From assembly GCA_003540955.1 (NCBI GenBank), contig DPMX01000023.1, positions 1-6,640 on the forward strand: a stretch of DNA of 6,640 nucleotides, written 5' to 3'. The notes under the pieces are model-generated. The model was not told the DNA's origin, searched no databases, and saw nothing but the letters and a program-made list of their open reading frames with translations. A program made the translations under genes and the position numbers. How positions within the stretch are numbered: position 1 is the stretch's first letter; each line of letters opens with the position of its first letter. Of the stretch, positions 1-6,324 are shown piece after piece. The stretch is from Gammaproteobacteria bacterium. Its GTDB lineage: Bacteria; Pseudomonadota; Gammaproteobacteria; Ga0077536.

Positions 1-596
1 TAGGGCAACAGTGCGAAAAAAAATTGAATAGCCGAGCCACTCAATAAATCAACTCCAACCACATAACGTTTTTGATATAATGTTCCGAAGGTAATACCAC
101 AAAGAGCGATTACAGCACCGGAAAGACCAGTCAGGGGTAGGTCGCCGATTTCGAGAGATTTCGTTACTACCATTGAGAGACCTAAAAAGCCAGTTACGAA
201 TCCAATCCATTGTCGGAGACTTAAGGCCTCACCTAAGAATGGGATGGCAACAATCGCTGTTAACAGCGGTTGCGTTCCAGCTATCAAGGCGGCGATGCTG
301 ATGTTTACTCCGAGATAGATTGCGACAAACATACCACCGACAAAAAAGGCGTGGATCAGAACGCCTGAAATCGCAAGATGTAACCACATGCTCCACGGGC
401 GTGGCAGCTCCCGGCGACTTGCTATTACAAATGCTGTAAGCAGGGTGCAGACTATCGCGAAACGAAGTGCCGTGAAAGTTATTGGATCAGCGTAGGGGAT
501 CACGAAGCGTGTGCCGACGAAACCCGTTGACCAGAGAATTACAAATATCACTGGTGCAACGCATACGAGGGCCGAACGGTTGAAGTGCTCGCTCAT
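1..596 (-). CDS. EamA/DMT-superfamily transporter, N-terminal part (C-terminus beyond window)
   Basis: Reading the minus strand from the ATG at 596 gives 198 uninterrupted codons before the left edge, beginning MSEHFNRSALVCVAP. The protein is strongly hydrophobic, with about six membrane-spanning segments visible (roughly residues 11-29, 39-59, 72-93, 98-120, 128-145 and 157-174). Family hallmarks are ILWSTGF near residue 20, the P-Y-A-D-P-x-T-F-x-A-L-R-F stretch at 34-46, and G-E-A-L-S-L-R-Q-W-I-G at 122-132 closing the first EamA repeat. EamA proteins usually have ten segments and about 300 residues in two repeats, so the end of the second repeat is missing here. They act as inner-membrane metabolite exporters or importers, and the substrate cannot be read from this sequence. 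No convincing Shine-Dalgarno sequence precedes the ATG, but the start sits at the usual distance before segment 1. The gene is divergent from the methanethiol oxidase gene, so a shared control region is possible but unproven. Confidence 0.88.
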   Translation of the reverse strand, partial: MSEHFNRSALVCVAPVIFVILWSTGFVGTRFVIPYADPITFTALRFAIVCTLLTAFVIASRRELPRPWSMWLHLAISGVLIHAFFVGGMFVAIYLGVNISIAALIAGTQPLLTAIVAIPFLGEALSLRQWIGFVTGFLGLSMVVTKSLEIGDLPLTGLSGAVIALCGITFGTLYQKRYVVGVDLLSGSAIQFFFALLP

Positions 597-882
597 AATA
601 CTGGAGAGATAGATAAGAGTTTGTTGATATAATCGATACTATATTACTAGTATAACTAATGTCCTTGCCTGGTGTGGGGAATAGTCAGTTGCACTGTGTT
701 GAAGTTCTATCAATGGACATATAAGCTTATTGACTAGGGACATGAATCGGCAAAACAGGGTCGCATAACGCGTGTTTCCTCGGATAATTGCAGTTTTCGT
801 CGTTGTGTTTAGGTAAAAATTAGTTTTGGCCAGATTCCCTCATTGCACACTCATTTAACTCGAAGGTGAAAGTCTCATAAAA
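597..882. other. Divergent intergenic region between the transporter and mtoX
   Basis: This gap should hold the promoters for both flanking genes. The left part, 621-660, is very AT-rich and contains an inverted repeat (listed separately) plus several TATAAT-like hexamers on the minus strand, for example TATACT at 654-649. On the plus strand no strong sigma-70 promoter stands out: TTGACT at 730-735 has no good -10 box at normal spacing. AAGGTG at 863-868 is a Shine-Dalgarno-like stretch, but its 14-base gap to the mtoX ATG is longer than usual. A 22-codon open frame at 659-727 has no ribosome site and is not called as a gene. Confidence 0.6.
636..653. promoter_or_regulatory. AT-rich inverted repeat, possible operator or promoter element
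   Basis: ATACTA at 636-641 is matched by TAGTAT at 648-653, giving 6-base arms with a 6-base spacer. The 8-base palindrome TACTAGTA at 645-652 overlaps the right arm. The site lies 40-57 bases upstream of the transporter start, on top of minus-strand -10-like hexamers, so a regulator binding here could control the transporter or both divergent genes. Short AT-rich palindromes also arise by chance, and no regulator gene is in the window. Confidence 0.25.
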
Positions 883-2256
883 ATGTTAAACAGGCTAATT
901 CGAGCGCAATTGCGGCTTTTAAAAATCTCCTGCGCTGTTTATGCGGTACTAGCGCTTCTTTCCGTTAAGGCCGATGAGACGTGCATGTCGCCATATATGG
1001 CTAAAATTGTGGGTCAGGAAGATTATGTTTATGTTTGGACCCTGGGGATTGAGGGTGTAGGTGATGGCTCCGACAAACTAGTGACTATTTCTGTAAATCC
1101 AACAACGCCGAACTTCGGGAAGATTATCAACTCCCTTTCCGTTGGTGGACGTAACGAAGCGCATCACTCCGGGCTCACGGATGATCGCCATTATTTATGG
1201 GCTGGTGGTCTCGATACCAGTAAGATTTTTATCTTCGACGTACATAGTAATCCATCCAAACCTACACTACACAAAGTGATTAACGATTTTCCGGCTAAAA
1301 CGGGTGGTATCGTTGGTCCTCACACAACTTATGCACTTCCTGGTCGTATGTTGGTCACCGGTCTTTCAAACGATAAAGATCATGGGGGTCGGACCGGGAT
1401 GGCCGAATATACGAATGCCGGAGAATATATTGCGACCTATTGGATGCCCACGGACGAAAATTTAAGAGGCGCATTCAAATCTGGGAAATATGCGGACGGC
1501 TATGGTTACGACGTTCGTGTATTACCTCGACGGAATGTCATGGTGACTTCTTCTTTCACCGGATGGAACAACTACATGATGGATCTTGGGAAGATGATGG
1601 GAGATACCGAAGCAATGAAGCGTTTTGGTAACACCGTCGTCGTATGGAATCTACACACTCGAGAACCAAAAAAGATTTTGGATATACCAGGTGCGCCGCT
1701 TGAAGTGCGCTGTGCTTGGGGTGCAAAGAAGAACTACTGTTTTACGACGACTGCGCTGACTTCTAAGATCTGGCTTATTTACGAAGATGATAGCGGCGAA
1801 TGGCAAGCTGCGGACGTTGCGGATATCGGCGACGCAAGCAAGATACCTTTGCCGGTTGATATCTCCATTAGCGCAGACGACAACGAACTTTGGGTCAACA
1901 CTTGGAATGACGGCATGACGCGGTTATTCGATATTTCTAATCCGCATGCCCCAGTGCAGACCTTTTCCGAACATATTGGAGCACAAGTCAACATGGTTTC
2001 CCAAAGTTGGGACGGAAAGAGGGTTTATTATACTTCTTCTTTGCTTGCGAACTGGGACAAAAAGACAGCACCAGACGGAATCGACCTCGACTTTTTTAAG
2101 GCATATATCTGGGACGGTGACAAGCTTAATCACAGATTCACAATTGATTTCGGTGCCGAGGAGTTGGGGCGTCCGCATCAAATGCGTTTCGGTTCTCATG
2201 CGTTGTACGGTGGGCATCCGAATAAAACGGAGGGTGCCTTGTTCGCTGAATATTGA
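883..2256 (+). CDS. mtoX: Methanethiol oxidase (SBP56 / selenium-binding protein family), exported
   Basis: The 457-residue protein is full length for bacterial SBP56 proteins. Residues 1-30 form a Sec-type signal: arginines and a lysine at 4-14, a hydrophobic core at 15-28, and likely cleavage after V-K-A at 30, so it should act in the periplasm. The mature part opens with the family stretch E-T-C-M-S-P-Y-M-A-K (32-41). Other family blocks are EAHHSG (92-97), PHTTYALPGRMLVTGLSN (146-163), GGRTGMAEYTNAG (168-180), SSFTGWNNYMMD (223-234), the beta-propeller-like NTWNDGMTRLFDISNP (339-354) and RPHQMRFG (430-437). Known members oxidise methanethiol with O2 and water to formaldehyde, H2S and H2O2 (EC 1.8.3.4) and need copper. 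H94, H95, H147 and H432 are candidate metal ligands by conservation, which is my inference. It overlaps the downstream SCO/MauG gene by one base, as expected for co-expression with its maturation factor. A general SBP56 protein with another thiol substrate is the main alternative, but the export signal and neighbour favour methanethiol oxidase. Confidence 0.9.
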   Translation: MLNRLIRAQLRLLKISCAVYAVLALLSVKADETCMSPYMAKIVGQEDYVYVWTLGIEGVGDGSDKLVTISVNPTTPNFGKIINSLSVGGRNEAHHSGLTDDRHYLWAGGLDTSKIFIFDVHSNPSKPTLHKVINDFPAKTGGIVGPHTTYALPGRMLVTGLSNDKDHGGRTGMAEYTNAGEYIATYWMPTDENLRGAFKSGKYADGYGYDVRVLPRRNVMVTSSFTGWNNYMMDLGKMMGDTEAMKRFGNTVVVWNLHTREPKKILDIPGAPLEVRCAWGAKKNYCFTTTALTSKIWLIYEDDSGEWQAADVADIGDASKIPLPVDISISADDNELWVNTWNDGMTRLFDISNPHAPVQTFSEHIGAQVNMVSQSWDGKRVYYTSSLLANWDKKTAPDGIDLDFFKAYIWDGDKLNHRFTIDFGAEELGRPHQMRFGSHALYGGHPNKTEGALFAEY

Positions 2257-4202
2257 TGCTCAGCAGTGGGTTCACTAAAAATAAGCGGGTCGGGTTCAGT
2301 CAACTAACATTTTTTGTTAGCTTCTTGGTAACTGCTGTGACGGCAATGGGTCATGGTGGCCAAGATGCGGTTGGTGATTCTCCTATCGTTCTGGCACCTG
2401 GATATTCAGTGCTCTCGTTTCCCGCGCCCATCGCTGGAACTTATAAGCTTCCAGTCCTGGGGATCGCCGGTGACGGTGAGTTCCTAGATCGTGATGGTTC
2501 CGTGATTGCGCTAAGGGACCTTTTTGGTGAAAAAGCAGTTTTGCTGAGTTTCATTTATACCGCGTGCGACGACGTTAATGGTTGCCCCCTGGCGACGTAT
2601 GTGTTCAGTAAAGTATCTGAGCGGATATCCGCGGATGCATCGCTAACCAATCAAGTGCGTTTAATTAGTTTAAGTTTCGACCCACAGCACGATACACCGA
2701 CGGTAATGCAAGCCTACGGAGAGCGTTTTCGTCGGGATAATAGTGATTGGCATTTTTTGGCAAGTAAGAATGAAAACTCCTTGCGGCCGACTCTCGAACG
2801 GTACAATCAGACTCTCGTCAAAGAGTTTGATGAAAGAGGCCAATTATCTGGAATCTATTCACATATTTTACGTGTTTATCTGATCGATAAAAGTCAACGC
2901 ATACGGAACATCTATAGTGTGTCTTTTCTCCATCCCGATACAATTATCAATGATTTAAAAACAATCTTAAGTGAGGAAACCGAATCTAGCCTGGTGAAGG
3001 AGGCGGTTTCCTCATCCGGGCTACACGGAGCCGGTGATAATAAAGATGGTTATAGTCGTCTTGAATACGAAACGCACTCTGCCGATTTGCCCAATCGCCG
3101 CGGTAAGGAGCAAGCTCTTTTGAGCTACATTAATCCACCGCCGTTGGGTTTGCCAACAATACCAATCCCCGCTGATAATCCGCTCACTGAGCACAAGGTT
3201 GCGTTGGGTCGGAAACTTTTCTTTGATCGACGACTTTCTCTTAATCAGACTTTATCTTGTGCGATGTGCCACGTACCTGAGCAAGGGTTTTCACATAACG
3301 AACTTGCTACGGCCGTTGGGGTTGAAGGTAGGACGGTCCGCCGCAATGCCCCGACCATATACAACGTAGGGTATTTGCAGACACTATTTCACGACGCACG
3401 TGACGATCGGCTAGAGCATCAAGTATGGCAGCCGCTGTTAGCTGTAAATGAAATGGCAAATCCATCCGTCAGTGCTGTGGTCACTAAATTGCGTAACCTA
3501 CCGGACTATAGGGCCCTGTTTGAACGCGCATTTCCCGGAGCAGGCGTAAGCTTGAGTAACATCGGCAGGGCGATCGCGAGTTACGAGCGAGTTCTAGTGT
3601 CAGGTAATAGCCCATTTGATAAATGGTATTTCGGTGGCAATAAATCGGCAGTCAACGCCGCTGTCCGCTCGGGGTTTGATATATTCACGGGCAAGGGCCG
3701 TTGCAGTAGTTGTCATCTAATTAATCGAGAGTACGCATTATTTACCGATCAGCAAGTGCACAATACGGGTATTGGGTATCGTCGGTCGGTGAAGAGGAGA
3801 CCGACACAGCCGCAGCGCGTACTTCTCGCACCGGGGATCTTTATTGAGCTGGATCCTGCTGCAGTAGCGGAATCTGCAGAAAAACCGCCGGCAGATCTGG
3901 GAGTCTATGAGATCACGCAAGATCCGGACGATCGTTGGAAGTACCGCACGCCAAGTTTACGCAATGTCGCCCTTACTGCTCCCTATATGCATGATGGATC
4001 TTTAGGTACGCTTGATGCCGTAGTTCAGTTTTACGATCACGGGGGGGTTGCTAACGAACAGTTAGACCCCTTGATTCAACCACTAGGTTTAAGCGCAGCC
4101 GAGAGAAATAATCTGGTGCTCTTCTTAAAGTCACTAACCGGAGACGGTATCGACCGGATATTGAGCGATGCGTTTTCAGCACCTATTGGGAATGCCAAGT
4201 AA
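2256..4202 (+). CDS. Exported fusion of SCO1/SenC copper chaperone and MauG/cytochrome c peroxidase-like diheme domain
   Basis: The protein has 648 residues from the ATG at 2256, which overlaps the mtoX stop as TGATG; a TTG at 2253 would add one residue. No ribosome site lies at normal distance (GGAGGG at 2229-2234 is about 21 bases away), so translational coupling to mtoX is likely. Residues 1-30 are a signal peptide (lysine-rich start, hydrophobic 17-30, cleavage after V-T-A). Residues about 60-240 are a SCO/thioredoxin-like domain with C104 and C110, the S-F-D-P-Q-H-D-T-P block at 140-148 and H203 before V-Y-L-I-D, the expected copper ligands. Residues about 240-285 look like a hydrophilic linker. 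From about 290 a diheme peroxidase domain follows: heme motif C335-A-M-C-H339, N-E-M with candidate catalytic E399, heme motif C483-S-S-C-H487, R-T-P-S-L-R-N (564-570), P-Y-M-H-D-G (576-581) and Q-F-Y-D-H-G-G (591-597). By position, Y593 matches the MauG tyrosine heme ligand. SCO proteins deliver copper, and MauG-type enzymes use H2O2 to oxidise residues of a partner protein. The likely role is MtoX maturation; a peroxide-scavenging peroxidase is the alternative. Confidence 0.88.
   Translation: MLSSGFTKNKRVGFSQLTFFVSFLVTAVTAMGHGGQDAVGDSPIVLAPGYSVLSFPAPIAGTYKLPVLGIAGDGEFLDRDGSVIALRDLFGEKAVLLSFIYTACDDVNGCPLATYVFSKVSERISADASLTNQVRLISLSFDPQHDTPTVMQAYGERFRRDNSDWHFLASKNENSLRPTLERYNQTLVKEFDERGQLSGIYSHILRVYLIDKSQRIRNIYSVSFLHPDTIINDLKTILSEETESSLVKEAVSSSGLHGAGDNKDGYSRLEYETHSADLPNRRGKEQALLSYINPPPLGLPTIPIPADNPLTEHKVALGRKLFFDRRLSLNQTLSCAMCHVPEQGFSHNELATAVGVEGRTVRRNAPTIYNVGYLQTLFHDARDDRLEHQVWQPLLAVNEMANPSVSAVVTKLRNLPDYRALFERAFPGAGVSLSNIGRAIASYERVLVSGNSPFDKWYFGGNKSAVNAAVRSGFDIFTGKGRCSSCHLINREYALFTDQQVHNTGIGYRRSVKRRPTQPQRVLLAPGIFIELDPAAVAESAEKPPADLGVYEITQDPDDRWKYRTPSLRNVALTAPYMHDGSLGTLDAVVQFYDHGGVANEQLDPLIQPLGLSAAERNNLVLFLKSLTGDGIDRILSDAFSAPIGNAK
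3258..3272 (+). other. First c-type heme attachment motif (CAMCH)
   Basis: The codons for C335, A, M, C338 and H339 of the fusion protein form a C-x-x-C-H site for covalent heme c, with H339 as proximal ligand. In classical bacterial cytochrome c peroxidases a distal His follows about 16 residues later. By my alignment from memory that place is a Val (356) inside A-V-G-V-E-G-R, so this heme is predicted to be five-coordinate and open to peroxide, as in MauG. Confidence 0.85.
3702..3716 (+). other. Second c-type heme attachment motif (CSSCH)
   Basis: The codons for C483, S, S, C486 and H487 form the second C-x-x-C-H site. H487 would be one axial ligand. The other is predicted to be Y593, 14 residues after the His of P-Y-M-H-D-G, where classical peroxidases carry Met and MauG carries Tyr. 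Confidence 0.85.
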
Positions 4203-4213
4203 TATTTCGAGGA

Positions 4214-6286
4214 TTAGAGATCGTCTTGTGGAATTTGGATGTGGAAGTCTTCATGTTCTCCGACATCCACGGTGTGCTCAGGAAATACAACGATCGTCGT
4301 TGTCGGTAATTCGACAATTGCTGGGCCGCGTACGCTCATGCCGGCACGTAGTAATGGACCTGAAAAAATTGGAGTGTTTGAAAAATCTCCAACTTCGTGA
4401 AAATAGACGGGCCGCATTCCCGATTTGGCTGAATCTGCACTCTCTGTTCCTATCGGTTCCGGTTTGATCGGCATTGGCGGCAGTTTTGCTGTTGCGGTAA
4501 GACGCCATCCATTCATGTCTACCGCCATTTCCCGTAAACAGTAGGTGTAAAGTCGCTCATGTGTGGTGTGAAATGAGTCGCTCATTCGCTGAATGTCCTC
4601 GACGCATAGCTCTCCAGGGGGAATTGCTACAATGATCTCGTGCGATTGATAAGGGTACTTCGCATCTGCAAAGCGAGAGAGTTTTATTTCTTCCGGAGAA
4701 AAGCCTTGGGTGCGAAGTTCCTTCAGCGCCCGAGTTTCCATGTCGGAGAACACTTCATTAACGTCATCAATGTTCATGTTGTCCGTATTCATCGGTCGTG
4801 TAGTCAGATAGTCATGACCCACGTCAGCCGCGAGCATGCCGAAGGCGCACAATCCACCGGCAACCGTAGGACAGATCGCCTTGCGAATGCCGAGCTCTTG
4901 TGCAATTTTAGCGGCGTGCGCGCCACCTGCGCCTCCTCCAACTATGACTGTATAACGACGCGGGTCGACTCCACGCATGACCGATACGGCACGCATGGCA
5001 CCAACCATTTCGGTATTTATTATTTGATAAATTGCAGCCGCCACCCCTACGACAGTCATGTCGAGCTGTGTAGCCAATTTATCCAGTGCCTGTTCAGCAG
5101 CTTTTCGACTCAGCAACATCCTACCGTCTAGAAAATTATCTTCGTCCAAGTAACCTAGAACGAGATTCGCATCGGTTACAGTCGCTTCTACCCCGCCCAG
5201 GTTATAACATGCGGGGCCGGGTGATGCGCCAGCACTCTGAGGCCCAACCCGCAGCATCCCACCGTTATCAATCCACGCAATGCTGCCGCCACCTGCGCCG
5301 ATCGAGTGGACGTCTACTGCTGCAACTCCAATGGGAAAGCCATGCAAGTTCGCATCTGTACTTTTGGGAAGCTCTCCGCTGGTGATCATGCTCGCTTCGA
5401 AGCTTGTCCCACCCATTTCCACCAACATCAAGTCGCTTTCCTTCTCTCGCTCGCCAATAAATAAGCTTGCTGGCGGTCCTGCCGCCGGCCCGGAACCAAT
5501 AGCGAGGACTGGGCGTTGTTGTATATCCGGCACACGCGCAGAGCTTCCAGTGACTTGCATGATCAATAGGTCGCGACGATATCCGTGAGTTTGAAAGAAT
5601 TCGGCTACACGGGTGAGATAGACTTCGATAGCTGATCCGACGTATGCGCTTAGTGCTGTTGCGCATGCTCTCGGGTACTCACGGATCCGGGGCAAGATAT
5701 CACAACTCAACGCGATATAGGCTTCCGGCATTTCCTCTTCAATAATTTCTGCGATTCGTCGCTCATGACTAGGATTAATCATTGACCAGAGTAATGACAC
5801 GGCAATCGAGGTGACCCCAGCATTTCGAAAGGCCGCGAGCGCATCCCGTACGCTGCCTTCGTCCAGGGGTGTTTCTACCGAACCGTCATGTAGAACTCGT
5901 TCGCTGACGCCAAGACGTAGATAGCGTTCGATCAACGGTGTCGGTGGTTCCAATTGGAGGTTATAACGCTCTGGTTTGAACCCATCACGAAGATATAAAA
6001 TATCACGGAAACCCTCAGTGTGGAGTATCCCCATTTTTGGTCCGCTGCGGGTAATCAGGGTATTAGTGGCTATTGTTGTTCCGTGAATGATGTGGTCGCA
6101 GCTTGAGACGAAATCGCCAAGACTAAGTTCAAGCTTTTTTGCGAGGTCAGCTACTCCGAGGAAGACGGCTTCCTCCGGAGCAGCGGGGGTGCTCAATACT
6201 TTACGTATTATAAGTTCACCGGTATCCGTAACGAGGATAAAATCGGTGAATGTGCCACCAATATCGATTCCGAGACGCATGCCCAT
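4214..6286 (-). CDS. hyuA: Hydantoinase A / oxoprolinase-family subunit (HyuA-like)
   Basis: The 690-residue protein has the usual length for HyuA-type subunits. The start at 6286 is supported by GGAAGG at 6299-6294, seven bases upstream. Domains in order: an N-terminal hydantoinase/oxoprolinase region with the sugar-kinase-like ATP motif G-I-D-I-G-G-T-F-T-D (6-15) and H-G-T-T-I-A-T-N-T (69-77); then the main hydantoinase A domain with S-G-P-A-A-G-P (265-271), M-G-G-T-S-F-E-A-S (291-299), I-G-A-G-G-G-S (329-335), A-G-A-S-P-G-P-A-C-Y (352-361), T-D-A-N-L-V-L-G (371-378) and G-G-G-A-G-G-A-H (450-457); and a C-terminal beta-rich part ending in G-P-A-I-V-E (654-659). Members pair with a B subunit to use ATP for opening cyclic amides (N-methylhydantoin, 5-oxoproline, caprolactam) or carboxylating ketones; the substrate cannot be told here. 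It lies 38 bases after the B subunit on the same strand. Its stop is 11 bases from the end of the convergent fusion gene. I see no signal peptide, so it should be cytoplasmic. Confidence 0.9.
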   Translation of the reverse strand: MGMRLGIDIGGTFTDFILVTDTGELIIRKVLSTPAAPEEAVFLGVADLAKKLELSLGDFVSSCDHIIHGTTIATNTLITRSGPKMGILHTEGFRDILYLRDGFKPERYNLQLEPPTPLIERYLRLGVSERVLHDGSVETPLDEGSVRDALAAFRNAGVTSIAVSLLWSMINPSHERRIAEIIEEEMPEAYIALSCDILPRIREYPRACATALSAYVGSAIEVYLTRVAEFFQTHGYRRDLLIMQVTGSSARVPDIQQRPVLAIGSGPAAGPPASLFIGEREKESDLMLVEMGGTSFEASMITSGELPKSTDANLHGFPIGVAAVDVHSIGAGGGSIAWIDNGGMLRVGPQSAGASPGPACYNLGGVEATVTDANLVLGYLDEDNFLDGRMLLSRKAAEQALDKLATQLDMTVVGVAAAIYQIINTEMVGAMRAVSVMRGVDPRRYTVIVGGGAGGAHAAKIAQELGIRKAICPTVAGGLCAFGMLAADVGHDYLTTRPMNTDNMNIDDVNEVFSDMETRALKELRTQGFSPEEIKLSRFADAKYPYQSHEIIVAIPPGELCVEDIQRMSDSFHTTHERLYTYCLREMAVDMNGWRLTATAKLPPMPIKPEPIGTESADSAKSGMRPVYFHEVGDFSNTPIFSGPLLRAGMSVRGPAIVELPTTTIVVFPEHTVDVGEHEDFHIQIPQDDL

Positions 6287-6293
6287 AACGATA

Positions 6294-6299
6294 CCTTCC
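6294..6299 (-). promoter_or_regulatory. Shine-Dalgarno site of the hyuA-like gene
   Basis: GGAAGG on the minus strand lies seven bases before the ATG at 6286. This favours that ATG over the in-frame ATG two codons later at 6280. It is the best-placed ribosome site I see in the window. Confidence 0.7.
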
Positions 6300-6324
6300 G
6301 ATTAGGTAATGAGATCTGGATTTA

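Noticed and set aside
659..727. Small open frame of 22 codons (MSLPGVGNSQ...) in the intergenic region as a possible leader peptide
   Set aside because: It has no ribosome site and no attenuator-like hairpin or residue run, and an open frame of this length is expected by chance.
730..758. TTGACT as a -35 box of an mtoX promoter
   Set aside because: The sequence at the expected -10 distance (AAACAG) does not resemble TATAAT.
4236..4269. Perfect 7-base inverted repeat TGGATGT / ACATCCA with a 20-base loop as a terminator for the convergent genes
   Set aside because: It lies inside the hyuA coding end, has a long loop and lacks a T-run on either side, so an intrinsic terminator is not supported.
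4640..5131. Plus-strand open frame of 163 codons opposite the hyuA gene
   Set aside because: It is antisense to conserved HyuA motifs, has no recognisable family and no ribosome site, and is a shadow of the real gene.
5268..5666. Minus-strand open frame of 132 codons in another frame of hyuA
   Set aside because: It is arginine- and serine-rich shadow translation within an unbroken conserved gene.
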